64,000 nucleotides of DNA from Cepaea nemoralis (Eukaryota > Mollusca > Gastropoda > Stylommatophora > Helicidae): positions 546,501 through 610,500 of the forward strand of contig JACEFZ010022425.1 in NCBI GenBank assembly GCA_014155875.1, given 5' to 3'. Of this stretch, positions 24,834 through 36,594 are shown one piece after another. How positions within the stretch are numbered: the first letter of the stretch is position 1; each line of letters begins with the position of its first letter. Below the pieces are notes generated by a model, which saw only the letters and a program-made list of their open reading frames with translations, was not told the origin of the DNA and did no database searches. Both the position numbers and the translations under genes were made by a program.

Positions 24834-25089
24834 ACTTGTTTAAGAATATTCCCATCTACCTATTTATTACATTGTGATATTTCTTTCTTCTTAGAGACGA
24901 CCATAATCTCTGTCTTCTTACAATCTATTTCTAATCCTACTTATCAATCATGGACTATGTCGTGTGTTTTCATGTTATAGAAAGTTTGTTAGAGTATCGA
25001 GGAGCCAGAAGACACACAATTCTGCCGCTCTTTAACATATGAACGTGGAAGAGAAATAACTGTCTGACCAACAGCATCATGTCTTGAAA

Positions 25090-25325
25090 CTGAAATCATC
25101 ATCATCAAATACCCTGCCGACTGGCGTAGGCGTTCATGTCTCTCCACAGATCTCGGTCTTTGGTGTTCTGGATTAACTCTGCTGATGTTATTCCTCCATT
25201 CAACTGTCTCAGTGCATAAAGCCTCGTTTCTCTTGGTCGGCGTTTCACTCTCTCCCTGATGATCTTTCCATTTGTCACAATGTTCTCCATTGCCTCTCTT
25301 CTCATCACATGTCCAAAGAAAGTTC
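25090..25325 (-). pseudogene. RTE-like LINE B1 3' end (left arm)
   Basis: Minus-strand remnant of the RTE C-terminus: MMRREAMENIVTNGKI, then RPRETRLYALRQLN, then DRDLWRDMNAYASRQ, with a (TGA)n-type tail (ATCATCATC at 25095-25105). Its upstream neighbour is SINE S1 at 25342. The right arm has the same LINE end and the same SINE in reverse complement (38515-38990). Confidence 0.75.
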
Positions 25326-25341
25326 TTTGTCACTTTCTTAT

Positions 25342-25575
25342 TGGCGTATGGCGAAGGGGTTACGGACACAATTCGTAATCCAGAATACCCGCGTTCGAAA
25401 CACAGCTTCGCGCGATTTGGCAGCAGACCGCGTTGCGCTGGTTTTCTACGAAATGTTATGGGTGCCGGTGGTTCAGAAAGCAATTCAAAACTACTGAACG
25501 TAAACTTACCAAGACATAACAACAGCAAAAACTGCTGGTGTCGACTGCGCACGTCCTGTAAAGGATATATAAATA
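25342..25575 (+). mobile_element. SINE S1, best-preserved copy
   Basis: About 230 bp. Box A-like TGGCGAAGGGG at 25349 and box B-like GTTCGAAAC at 25393 are spaced somewhat wider than in a plain tRNA. The body contains GGCAGCAGACCGCGTTGCGC and GTGCCGGTGGTTCAGAAAGC. The tail ends CGTCCTGTAAAGGATAT. The internal promoter layout suggests tRNA-derived SINE transcription by Pol III. Confidence 0.75.
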
Positions 25576-25659
25576 ACTTAAGTGTCATGATCCTCTTTCA
25601 GGCAATCGTTGTTAGTCACTCTGGCAGTCTAACGAATTAGCAACATTCGTCTCAGGAAC

Positions 25660-25790
25660 CACATCTCTCATATTCCTCCTGTACCTTGCGGTGTCGAGGT
25701 GAAGTATAAACATCGTGAGAGTGCCCGATTATGGGCTTCATAAATCGATATTCCCATGGACTCTGCTATTCCCTTCATTTCTGTTGCTTC
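25660..25790 (-). pseudogene. RTE-like LINE B2 3' end fragment
   Basis: Reverse complement of the B2 3' end at 27650-27770 (shared CCTTGCGGTGTCGAGGTGAA and CATCGTGAGAGTGCCCGATT). It is absent from the right arm at this position. Confidence 0.7.
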
Positions 25791-26129
25791 GAGATTCTTC
25801 CTAATTTGTTCAATACTTTTGCCATATTAAACGTGGCAGTGATTTGGAAGTAACGGTGATGGAAGGCATGGGTCCAGGAAACAAGAGACAGGGGTTGGTC
25901 AACATGAGGATGGACACCGAATATTGCAAACACTATGCGAGAGGCGAGAGACCTGGCAAACGCTCGATAATGTTTTTGACGGCGTATGCAGAGAGCCTAG
26001 TTTTGTATAGAACCTGCAATATAATGGTGCTCTTTCAAATGATAATGATATATGTTTCAAGTTAACCAGGTGTTTTATTGAGTACTGCATTGAAGAGTAT
26101 GGGGGATGCCATCGCGGTGATAGAAACGT

Positions 26130-26535
26130 GAAGGGGCAGGCCCAACTGTAACTACAGCTCCATGTAGTGACATTCCCAGCTGTATCTACGGCTCCATGAA
26201 AGGACAGTCCCAACTGCATCTAAAGCTCCATGTAGGGACAGTCCCAAGTGTATCTACAGCCCCATGTAAGGAAAGTCCTAACTGTATCTACAGCTCCATG
26301 CAGGGATAGCCCTACATGTATCTACAGCTCCATGTAGGGACAATCCCAAGAGTATCTACAGCTCCATGTAGGGACAGTCCCAAGTGTATCTACAGCTCCA
26401 TGTAGGGACAATCCCAAGAGTATCGACAGCTTCATGCAGAGATAGCCCTAAATGTATCTACAGCTCCATGAACTCGTAGTCCCAACTGTAAATACAGCTC
26501 CATCTAGGGACAGTTCCAACAGTAACTATAGTAGG
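26130..26535. repeat. 34-bp minisatellite, ~12 units (left arm)
   Basis: The unit reads CAGCTCCATGTAGGGACAGT plus CCCAAGTGTATCTA. Units vary at several positions. The right arm holds the same minisatellite in reverse complement with about 44 units (36595-38100). Confidence 0.92.
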
Positions 26536-26767
26536 TTCAACCCCTACACTGGTCAGTTGGACTAAAATGTTGACGTCTCGTCCTTAACTTGGGGACGTAA
26601 ATTACAAATACCTCTGAAGTCGGAGTGGGTTCGCCTGATGATGAAGGACACTGGTAATATTGAAAGCTATTCCACACGCAAAAATCAGTCTAATCCACTA
26701 GAAGTAGTTGCATGTGTATGGAATACGCTTGAGTTCAAAGGGAGCGAGAACCACAAAATAAAATCAC

Positions 26768-27019
26768 CCTGTTTAAACTCAATATAACAAACTATCATCT
26801 GTTTTAAACTCAATATAACATACTATCATCTGTTTTAAACTCAATATAACAAACTATCATCTGTTTTAAACTCAATATAACAAACTATCATCGATTTTAA
26901 ACTCAATATAACAAACTATCATCTGTTTTAAACTCAATATAACAAACTATCATCGATTTTAAACTCAATATAACAAACTATCATCTGTTTTAAACTCAAT
27001 ATAACAAACTATCATCTGT
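26768..27019. repeat. 31-bp tandem repeat, ~8 units
   Basis: The unit contains TTTTAAACTCAATATAACA followed by AACTATCATCTG. Units are nearly identical, with CTG/CGA variants alternating. The equivalent place in the right arm (around 35635) has only one unit, so amplification is private to this arm. Confidence 0.93.
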
Positions 27020-27059
27020 CAAGACCGCACGGTGCCAAAAGTAAACAGTAAAAGTAAAA

Positions 27060-27795
27060 ATAAGCCAAAGCTGAATTACAAGACCAACATGAATAGTCTA
27101 AACAAAATGTGTAGGGAACATAACATGAAAATTAACACAAGCAAAACAGAGGCAATGACTATAACTAAAGAAGACAACACAAAACCAATTCACATAAACG
27201 AACATCGATAAAAAGTAAAGAGTTTCAAGTACCTAGGAAGTATAATATCATCAAATTGCAGATCAGAATACGAGATCGAAAATAGATGCAATAAGGCAAA
27301 CCAACTCATTGGACAAATGGCACCAATACTAAAGAACAAACGTATATCAATAGCTACTAAGAAAGCACTTTAAAACACAATCTTTCTACCAACTCTATGC
27401 TACCAATGCCAAACCTGGACATTGACAGAAAAAGAGAAAAGAAAAATCACGACAACAGAAATAAGATTCCTGAGAAGAATACTCAACGAAATGAAGAAAT
27501 CAGGACTAAAGTGGGGGTTAAAGCAGCACTAGATTTTATTAGAAAGCAGCAAGTCAAATGGTTTGGCCATGCAAGTAGGTTACCTGTCAACAGCATACCA
27601 TAACAAGCAATGATGTACATACCAGATGGAAACAGAGGAAGAGGCCGACCACGTACACGTTGGACGGAGGGAATAGCAGAGTCCATGGGAATATCGATAC
27701 ATGAAGCCCATAATCGGGCACTCTCACGATGTTTATACTTCACCTCGACACCGCAAGGTACAAGAGGAACATGATGAGATGAGATGATGAAATGA
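27060..27795 (+). pseudogene. RTE-like LINE B2, 3' portion (left arm)
   Basis: Broken frames encode MCREHNMKINTSKTEAMTIT, FKYLGSIISSN, NRCNKANQLIGQMAPILKNK, TLCYQCQTWTLTEKEKRKIT and QQVKWFGHASRLPVN. They end with GRGRPRTRWTEGIAESMGIS and a GATGA-rich tail. Stops and an internal deletion disable it. Flanking sequence resembling CCAAAGC on both sides fits an imperfect TSD. The right arm lacks it. Same family as 41571-42292. Confidence 0.8.
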
Positions 27796-27867
27796 ACCCA
27801 AAGCCTTTTCAGCAATACGTTGTGATGTATAATTTATGTTTATACAAGTGTTTGCTTTATTAGCCCA

Positions 27868-28693
27868 GTTTAGTTTAGTTTAGTCGACGGATCAACATCA
27901 CGGCACACGAGTCTAACCCATAAGTGCTCAGTTCTAGTCCTAACTCAAGCCTGAGTCTGGAGAATCTCAGCTCATTGCACGAACTCCGTAGCACCGACGA
28001 GGATCCTGAAATATTTTGTGCAGATGTTTAACTCGAAATTTTGCCATGGCAGCGACATTAGGCTACTTGTTTTGGATTTCCAACTGCCAAGGGAATTTTT
28101 ACGTGAGCAACAATACACACGAAAGCTGAGTGAGTCGGGGAGCTGAGTGGTCTCGAGGTATGGTGTCCGCCTCAAGTGTTGGAGGTCCCGGGTTCAAGCC
28201 CCAGTGAGGACCGGGACATTTTCACGTGGACTTCTAGTAAACCATTTTCCCTGGATTCTGGGTAGTGAGATCGGACGCCCGTGTGTATTGTTGTGCACGT
28301 AAAAAATCCCTTGGCAGTTGGAAATCGAAAATGAGTAGCCAAACGGCGCTGCCCGGGAAAATTTCGATTTAAAAATCTACCCAAAGTATTTCAGGATCCT
28401 CGCCGGTGGTACGGAGTTCGTACACTGAGCTGAGTTTCTCCGGACTCAGGCTTGAGTTAGGAGAAGAGCGGAGCACTTATGGGTTACACCCGTGTGCCGT
28501 GATGTTGATCCATCGACTAAACTAAAAAACTAAACTAAACTAAACACACGGAAGTCCAATCTCACTAGCCAGAGACCAGGGGGAATTTTGTTACTAGAAG
28601 TCAACGTGAAAAAATCCCGGCCATCACCGGGGATTGAACCCGGGACCTCCAGCACTCGAGGCTGTCACCATACCTAGAGATGACTCAGCCCCC
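27868..28693 (-). mobile_element. SINE S2, minus copy, split by a second S2
   Basis: The minus-strand head at 28693-28600 has a tRNA-like box B (GGGTTCAATCCC) and continues to about 28545. The rest of the copy resumes at 28127 and ends in a (TTTAG)n tail at 27871, seen from the plus strand. A plus-oriented S2 occupies the gap. The TTATTA-like flanks match the uninterrupted right arm sequence near 35518. Confidence 0.7.
28128..28544 (+). mobile_element. SINE S2, plus copy, nested
   Basis: The head has box A-like GAGTGGTCTCGAGG and box B GGGTTCAAGCCCC (28190-28203). The body is about 300 bp and the tail is (ACTAA)n at 28515-28544. It lies inside the minus-strand S2, with an approximate ACACGAAA/ACACGGAA duplication at the join. 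Two S2 copies head to head produce a local inverted repeat. Confidence 0.75.
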
Positions 28694-28830
28694 TATTATT
28701 AACCCATTTAGCGCCGATGGATAATATATTGTCACGTGTGACCTCCCATTTGTGGACATAAGGGTGATATATCGCCATTACTAGGGTCATAGTGTTATTT
28801 ATTTTGCTTCGTGGTATCTTCCGCAATTTC

Positions 28831-29117
28831 AATGCTCAGTAAACTGAAATCTACATTATAATACTTTTTAGTTTGATCGTGTACCATGTTTGGTAGAAAC
28901 CTACTTTTTGTTTAGCACTGAATCAGTTAACACTGCGTAATTTGATTTATTTCAGGAACAATTTTGATACGATCAATTGTCATATATCTGTCACTGTGAT
29001 TGCTCAGATACCCTTACCAGACCAGTTACCGTCCTCCTACCCCGCCCCCTTCCTTCTATGTGCTCACTGAACCGTAACACCCAGCACCAGGTATCAGAAT
29101 ACATCGCAGATTTTCTT
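28831..29117. other. Spacer sequence, no gene
   Basis: Start of the single-copy spacer of the large inverted repeat. It is AT-rich, with no frame or repeat recognised. A short C-rich stretch lies at 29040-29055. Confidence 0.5.
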
Positions 29118-29490
29118 AGTAACTTACAGATCCGAACGGTGAGGTGAGTATGAACGTTTTCTCTATTAACAATTTTTTCAATTAAACATTTTCTTCAACT
29201 AACATTCTTTTCAATTAACATTTTTTTTTTCAATTCTCATTTTCTCTTCATTGCTTCCATCTTTCCATGCTTTTGTTCTTCTCGTCCAGTCGTCACCTTC
29301 TGATGTAGTCACAGGAGATCTCCTTGACTGTATGCTGTGTTTGTGAATGTGTTTGTTTGCTGATGAAGGCTAATCGCCGCAACGTTCTGTATGTGTCTTA
29401 ACTCTTATGTAAAGCTGCACTACTTTGTGTCATTTTATATTGTTTACACTTTCACGGCTTTACCGCAGTTCCACCAAATGTTATTCATAC
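29118..29490 (+). repeat. ~370-bp repeat unit, copy 1 (direct)
   Basis: Homologous to both arms of the palindrome at 29641-30286, in the same orientation as the right arm. Shared segments include GATGTAGTCACAGGAG and TTTGCTGATGAAGGCTAA. Runs of T and CAATTAACATT motifs fill its first third. Confidence 0.85.
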
Positions 29491-29640
29491 AAAAGACATG
29501 CAGCATTTGACTTATGCATGTTTATAAAACATATTTTCCAGTCCCCAACATGAGGATAGGCGGTTGACCTATTAAGGACTCTGGGGTGTTTATGCTTGTG
29601 GCGACGGTGACGGTTTGCTAACGTAGTTTCCTCATCTTGA

Positions 29641-30286
29641 ACAATATATAATGACATAAAGTAGTGCAGCTTTACATAACAGAGTTACGACACATACAGA
29701 ACGTTGCGGCGGTTAGCCTTCATCAGCAAACAAACACATTCACAAACACAACATACAGTCAAGGAGAACTCCTGTGACTACATTAGAAGGTGATGACAGG
29801 ACGAGAAGAACAAATGCATGGAAAAATGGAAGCAATGAAGAGGAAATGAGAATTGACAAAATGTTAATTGAAAAGAATGTTAGTCGAAGAAAATGTTTAA
29901 TAGAAAAACTGTTTATAGAGAAAAAAAAAAACTGTATACTCACCTCACGTACGGACCTGTGAATGTTACAGGTCCGTACGTGAGGTGAGTATACAGTTTT
30001 TTTTTTCTCTATAAACAGATTTTCTATTAAACATTTTCTTCGACTAACATTCTTTTCAATTAACATTTTGTCAATTCTCATTTCCTCTTCATTGCTTCCA
30101 TTTTTCCATGCATTTGTTCCTCTCGTCCTGTCATCACCTTCTAATGTAGTCACAGGAGTTCTCCTTGACTGTATGTTGTGTTTGTGAATGTGTTTGTTTG
30201 CTGATGAAGGCTAACCGCCGCAACGTTCTGTATGTGTCGTAACTCTGTTATGTAAAGCTGCACTACTTTATGTCATTATATATTGT
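29641..30286. repeat. 646-bp near-perfect palindrome
   Basis: Arms 29641-29960 and 29968-30286 are reverse complements around a 7-base loop (GAATGTT). They begin at the loop with ACGGACCTGT and ACAGGTCCGT. Differences are few, so the palindrome is young or maintained. Because of the symmetry both strands show the same short frame. Such a structure can extrude as a hairpin and is difficult to sequence and assemble. Confidence 0.92.
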
Positions 30287-30289
30287 TTA

Positions 30290-31099
30290 AACTTTCACAG
30301 CTTTACCGCAGTTCCACCAAATTTTATGCATACTTTCCTCATCTTGGACTGGTAGTGCATGGTTCCGCCGCCCAGCTACTGAGTTGAGTGCGTAGAACGA
30401 CATTGTATGCAGTGAATTTCGTGTGAAGTGCTTTTACATCTGTCTGCGGTTGTTTATAGCGTGAACTGAATTACCAGAAAAATGGCGGCGTGTCGCAATC
30501 TGAACTAACTGGGTTGCCTTAATCAGTAATGTGGGATGCTGGTTTTCTAGTAACTGCCGCTTCCATCGACGATGAGCTGTATTTTTCGTGGCTGAATTTT
30601 GTTTTGGCATTCTGTCAGCGGTATTATGCATTGTATACTTGTGCGGGATGTTGGTTTTTCGAGATGCCTGTCTGTTCCACTTTTCACATGGGGTAGTGAG
30701 GAGCGTGTTGTATGATATTGACTGACACAGGAAAGGAACATAATGGTTTACCCTTTACCGCGATGAACTAACTAACTAACTATAAAACTGTGTGACTTAT
30801 TAAAGACATTCAATTTGATTATTTCAGGGCGACAGGTGATCACGCGATATATTATCATTTATCTGTCACTATTTGTAACCACCATTTGAAACGGGTTTAA
30901 AAACGATTTGATCGACTTCGTTGCACCGGATTTAATCGCATACGATCACAGGTTATTATCTGGTCACCTTTCATATTCTTATCAACGTGTTGTGATTTAT
31001 TGATGCGGGAGTTGTGTAGTAAGTCAGAAAGCCGCTCGATTGTTTTTTTCTTGGATCGTAAACATGTCAATCATATATCGCTCCTGATTCACAAAGGGC

Positions 31100-31100
<1 letters not shown>
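30290..31100. other. No gene seen
   Basis: The first ~40 bases extend the repeat unit. The rest is AT-rich, with a few short overlapping minus-strand frames that have no recognisable domain. GATTATTTCAGG near 30820 resembles a splice acceptor, but no exon follows. Confidence 0.45.
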
Positions 31101-32289
<1,189 letters not shown>

Positions 32290-32290
<1 letters not shown>

Positions 32291-32535
32291 TCATTAAGTC
32301 TTGAATGGTCCTTGCCTGGCTTGGGTAATGCTACTTTACAAGTACTTTCGCCGTTTGAATGGTCGTTGCCTGCCTTGGGTACTGCTACTTTACATATATT
32401 TTCGCCATTTGAATGGTTCATGCCTGGCTTGGGGAGTGCTACATTACACGCACTTTCGCCAAGTGAATGGTCTTTGTCTGGCTTTAAGAGTGCTACTTTG
32501 CAATTACTTTTGCCGTGTGAATAGTCCTTGCCTGG
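32290..32535 (-). repeat. 54-bp in-frame minisatellite within LINE RT fingers
   Basis: Four and a half units of 54 bp (18 codons). On the minus strand each encodes a variant of CKVALPKPGKDHSNGEST. The last unit runs straight into RLNDYRIINLQNTLERYWKA, the normal continuation of RT motif 2. A segment that is single-copy in this enzyme family has therefore been tandemly multiplied without breaking the frame. Confidence 0.85.
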
Positions 32536-32730
32536 TATATGCTGAAAGTGTGCGTAAAAGTGGCACCCATATGTGTACAAGTTTAGCGAACACCCTGTCA
32601 CCATTTTTCATAACGAAATGTGTGGATTAGCAAAACCGACTGAACCATTTGGCACTACAGTATGTTCCACTAGAAATACAATGGGCAAGGAGGTCGACTT
32701 TATTGTTCCTGAGTTTCTCCCATGTAGCTG

Positions 32731-33115
<385 letters not shown>

Positions 33116-35079
33116 TCAGTTAGCAAGCACATTTTTGCAGTAACAGAATGGTCTCAACATGGCCACGTTAATGCAGTCAGCTTGCCCTCTGTAGAGATTT
33201 AACCTATTTATATCATTTCCTACTTTTAAATCATTTGAATTTTCGTCTGCCAAAACGTTAGCTTCGAAGATTGCATTGCCAGGTGTAGTTTCCAGCTTCA
33301 CTTTAAATAAGTCCCTGTTTGTTTTTGATTTATTTTCGTTTAGGGCAATCTTGAGCACGCGAATAATTTGATGGAGTTTGAAATGAGTACAGATTGTTTT
33401 GTCTGTTGTCGAATTAATGGCATCGACAACAAGGGTTGCCAAACCCTGGGAAATGTTGGAGGTAACGTTGATTTCCGCGAGGCCTTTGTATCCGCATATG
33501 CAGTATTCTAACGGTATGGATGCATCCTTGCAAGTCCTATCCCAGGGAATCTTCTCAAAGAGGCTGATCCCGTGTCTAGGAGGAGCAGTGAGGGAAGTTG
33601 TGTTGCTCTTGAAGTAAAGAACGTCCAGCAGAGTTGCGTGTGTGTCGAAATGTGTCGTCAGACGCTTGGTGTTGACCTTCAGCTTCGCAACCACATCCGG
33701 GTACTTTTTCACGAACCAGTCAGGGAAGGTCAAGATGGTGTACGGTGTCCGGCTTTCAAAATTCCCGTTCTTAGAGTCTCTGATAGGTCCCCACCTGACA
33801 CCGTGGTCTGAAAATGAAATTACTAGCGATCTATTCATGTGGCCCTTTTGTTTAGAGACCGATAAAAATTAAAAACATGTTCATCAAACATTTTGGCTTC
33901 TATCAATTGGTCGTGGGTTGGTTTACTCAACATCGCTACAGCAAAAACAGGATTATTGCGAAACGTATCCAGAAATTGGCTGACATAATCCAAGAGAAAT
34001 GTCATTTCCACCTGGTTTCCAACACAGTACGGGTGTTGTTTCCAAATATCCTTGTCATCATACATTGCTAAAGTTAACGGCCGTGAATTGTATCTCACAA
34101 AAGGATGCTTGAACCCTTTCTTTAGATAATTAAATGCACCAATTCCAGGCTTGTCTTCCGTGTACAGAGTCCGATACCCGGCTTTCTCAAAGGCGTCCCA
34201 AATGAAGTCTATGTTGTCCATGTGGTGTTTTTCTGACCACCACTTTGTAATCTCATCGTAAGACTGGCCAGCAAATAATGGCAGAAAATTGGGAAATGTG
34301 TTTATCCCTAGCTGAGAATGCATGGTCAAATCAAAGGATTTCAATGAATTCATTAAATATGAACGCGTCTTGTTGAATGCTCTGAATAACTGATATCTTG
34401 TCATTGTGTCCATTCCTATCATAATAATGCTTAATGTTTCTTTCGGGGTTGACATGGCTTGGTGTTTCTTTAAATTCAGGACGTCCGACTCATTCAACTG
34501 TTCGTGTTTTGGAATGAGGTAATAAAATGTCTTAGACACAAGTTTAGCTGTTTTGTTTATACTCTCCACTTTAAAAAATTCAGCATTTTTAGGAAGTGTT
34601 ATTGTGTCATTGAAAGGTTTGGACCATTTTCCATATTTGAAATTATTATCGTCTGTTTCATGTCGAAAGATCTGTCGGTATCTGCAATGCTGAAAATAAC
34701 TGTTATTAATATATTCCTGCACCAGGCTGGAGTTGACCCAGATTTCATTACCTCCTTTGATGTAGGTCAGGTCGGGCAGGAACTTTCCCTGACAGTAGAG
34801 AGTCTGTTTCTCCAGCCCTGCTACCTTCATGACGCTAGGCTCGAACGGGTTGACATGTGGAAACTTACAGATAGAAGAAATACTGTCAGTAGGGTTGACG
34901 TCAAGGACCAGCGAGTTCCTGACCTTGTCTGCTATATAGGTAGATGAGTCATTGCATCTGCATTCCATTTTGAAGCGTACAACACATATGTCAGAACGAT
35001 GCCACTCCCAGAACTAACCAGATAGTAGCAGTGTCATCATAAACAGCGACAGGTAATTTAAACTTGATCGCCTAATCAT
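33116..35079 (-). pseudogene. DUF229 (sulfatase-like) protein gene, intronless and broken
   Basis: The minus strand is colinear with a DUF229-type protein of about 650 residues. Start ATG at 35079, followed by a hydrophobic signal-anchor (LNYLSLFMMTLLLSG). After an in-frame TAG (35014-35016) the frame stays open. The body contains LSIIMIGMDTMTRYQLFRAF, GINTFPNFLPLFAG, FIWDAFEKAGYRTLY, SLVISFSDHGVRWG and a Cys-rich C-terminus (WDRTCKDASIPLEYCICGY). A one-base frameshift near 33835-33845, in a G/C-rich run, separates the two long frames. DUF229 proteins share the alkaline-phosphatase/sulfatase fold and are usually secretory-pathway or membrane proteins of unknown substrate. The absence of introns suggests a retrocopy, but no poly-A tail was recognised. 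It is the only host-type gene in the window and lies in the spacer of the large inverted repeat. Confidence 0.75.
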
Positions 35080-35097
35080 TAGTCGTGCTGAAATAAT

Positions 35098-35372
35098 GAC
35101 ATTGGACAATTTTAATAGACATTGGTATATAAATACATAAATAAATGTCAATGAACATTTTTAAAAGAGACTGGAATAAACATACATAAATAAATTACTA
35201 TAAACAGTTGAAATAGACAATGGTACAACCATACATAAAGAAATTACACTGCATAGTTTTAATAGGCACTGGTATAAACATATATAAATAAATCACATTG
35301 AACACGTTTAATAGACATTGGTGTAGACATACATAAATAAATCACTTTGAACAGTTTTAATAGGCACTGGTG
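35098..35372. repeat. 49-bp minisatellite, ~5.5 units
   Basis: Units contain TTTTAATAGRCAYTGGT then AYAAAYATACATAAATAAA and end GAAC. It lies directly upstream of the DUF229 start and ends where the right arm of the inverted repeat begins. Confidence 0.88.
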
Positions 35373-35694
35373 TAATAATTTCCGAAGATACCACGAAGCA
35401 AAGCAAATAACACAATGATCCTACTAATGGCGACATATCATCCTTATGTCCTAAAGTGAGGTCACACGTGACAATATGTTCCATATTTATCCATCGGCGC
35501 TAAATTGGTTAATAAAGCACACACTTGTATATATACACACATAATACATAACAACATATTGCTGAGAAAGCTTTGGGTTGTTTTTAATTTTACTGTTTAC
35601 CTTTTTTTTACTATACCCTGCGGTCTTGACAGATGATAGTTTGCTACATTGTGCTTAAACAGTTGTATTTTTATTTTCTTGTAGTCACAGATTT

Positions 35695-35815
35695 TGTTTG
35701 GTCATGTGATGAGAAGAGAGGCGAACATCGTGACAACTGGAAAGATCGATGGGAAGAGAGGTAGAGGCAGACCACGAGAAATGATGCTGGATGGATTGCG
35801 ACGGTGGATTAGCCT
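35695..35815 (+). pseudogene. RTE-like LINE B1 3' fragment
   Basis: A short piece encoding FGHVMRREA and GKIDGKRGRGRPREMMLDG-like sequence, close to 11745-11860. It lies only in the right arm. Confidence 0.7.
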
Positions 35816-35828
35816 TCCATATTACCAG

Positions 35829-36463
35829 TGTCACAATCTCTTTTGCAGCAGAATGAGATTGGTCATTGTCTAGATGCTGATGCTCCTTCTATATCACTGC
35901 AAAGTGTAAGCTGGATTAGCCACATGTCCCACAACACAAGTCATTACTGTAGTACACATCTATTAGTCACTGAACAAGATTCCGTTTGCGCACAGAATAT
36001 CCCTTTAATGATGAATGAACACGGAAACACACAACATATATAAATCCAGTAACAGTAATTCAAGAATATATCCTCATCACAACCTAACACTCGAATAACA
36101 CTGCCTTCTCCAGGCCATCTTAATCTCATCCACCACGACAGTTAACCAGCCACTCTCCCCGGCCCGAACTCACTCGATCCAACCCACTCTAGGTCTAGGC
36201 CTCTACTCACTATCCAGTCCCCTGACTCCACACAACACTACTCCTCAGCCCAAGTTGTCTGCCTCACCACCACACTAGCGGGCTGACGCCTCATCAACTC
36301 CCCCTTAAACTCACTGTCTCCAACCTTCCCCGTCTATCTTCTTATTTGCCCTTTCCAGTTATTCACCATCCAGCCTTATTTCTCAGGCCCGGTCACTTGT
36401 TTATGTACTAGCACTGTCGCTCCGGGCAATCATCCCAATGTTGATGAACCCAGGCATGTTACA
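35829..36463 (-). mobile_element. Solo LTR (635 bp) with 5-bp TSD
   Basis: Flanked by ACCAG at 35824-35828 and 36464-36468. On the minus strand it starts TGTAACATGCC and ends GATTGTGACA. The end resembles the GACTGTGACA end of the Gmr1-like copy 2 LTR. The left arm at 26640-26665 holds the unoccupied sequence GACACTGGTAATATTG. A solo LTR arises by recombination between the two LTRs of a full insertion. Confidence 0.75.
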
Positions 36464-36594
36464 ACCAGTGTCCCTCGTCATAAGGCGAAATCACTCAAAC
36501 ATCAGAGGTATTTGTAATTTACGTACCCAAGTTAAGGACGAGACGTCACCATTTTACGCCAGCAGACTAGTGTTAGCGTTGAACCCACTGTAGT

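Larger units (their letters stand above)
22455..28830 (+). repeat. Left arm of a giant imperfect inverted repeat
   Basis: Blocks along this arm match the reverse complement of 35370-40860 in collinear order. Examples are 22455-22560 with 40750-40850, 23345-23430 with 40000-40075, 23625-23930 with 39625-39965, 24848-25325 with 38770-39270, 25342-25575 with 38515-38745, 26130-26535 with 36595-38100, 26990-27060 with 35595-35660 and 28695-28830 with 35370-35518. By eye, identity in good stretches is about 85-93%. Both arms share a SINE inserted at the same place in an RTE-like LINE end, so the arms descend from one composite block. Confidence 0.88.

Noticed and set aside
29740..30153. Conserved protein starting MTTLEGDDRTR on both strands
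   Set aside because: The frames are identical only because the DNA is a palindrome; there is no domain or codon-level constraint.
29375..30245. Hammerhead ribozyme core in the CTGATGAAGGC segments of the palindrome units
   Set aside because: CTGATGA and a small GGC/GCC stem are present, but the required GAAA reads GCAA, and I could not pair stems I and III.
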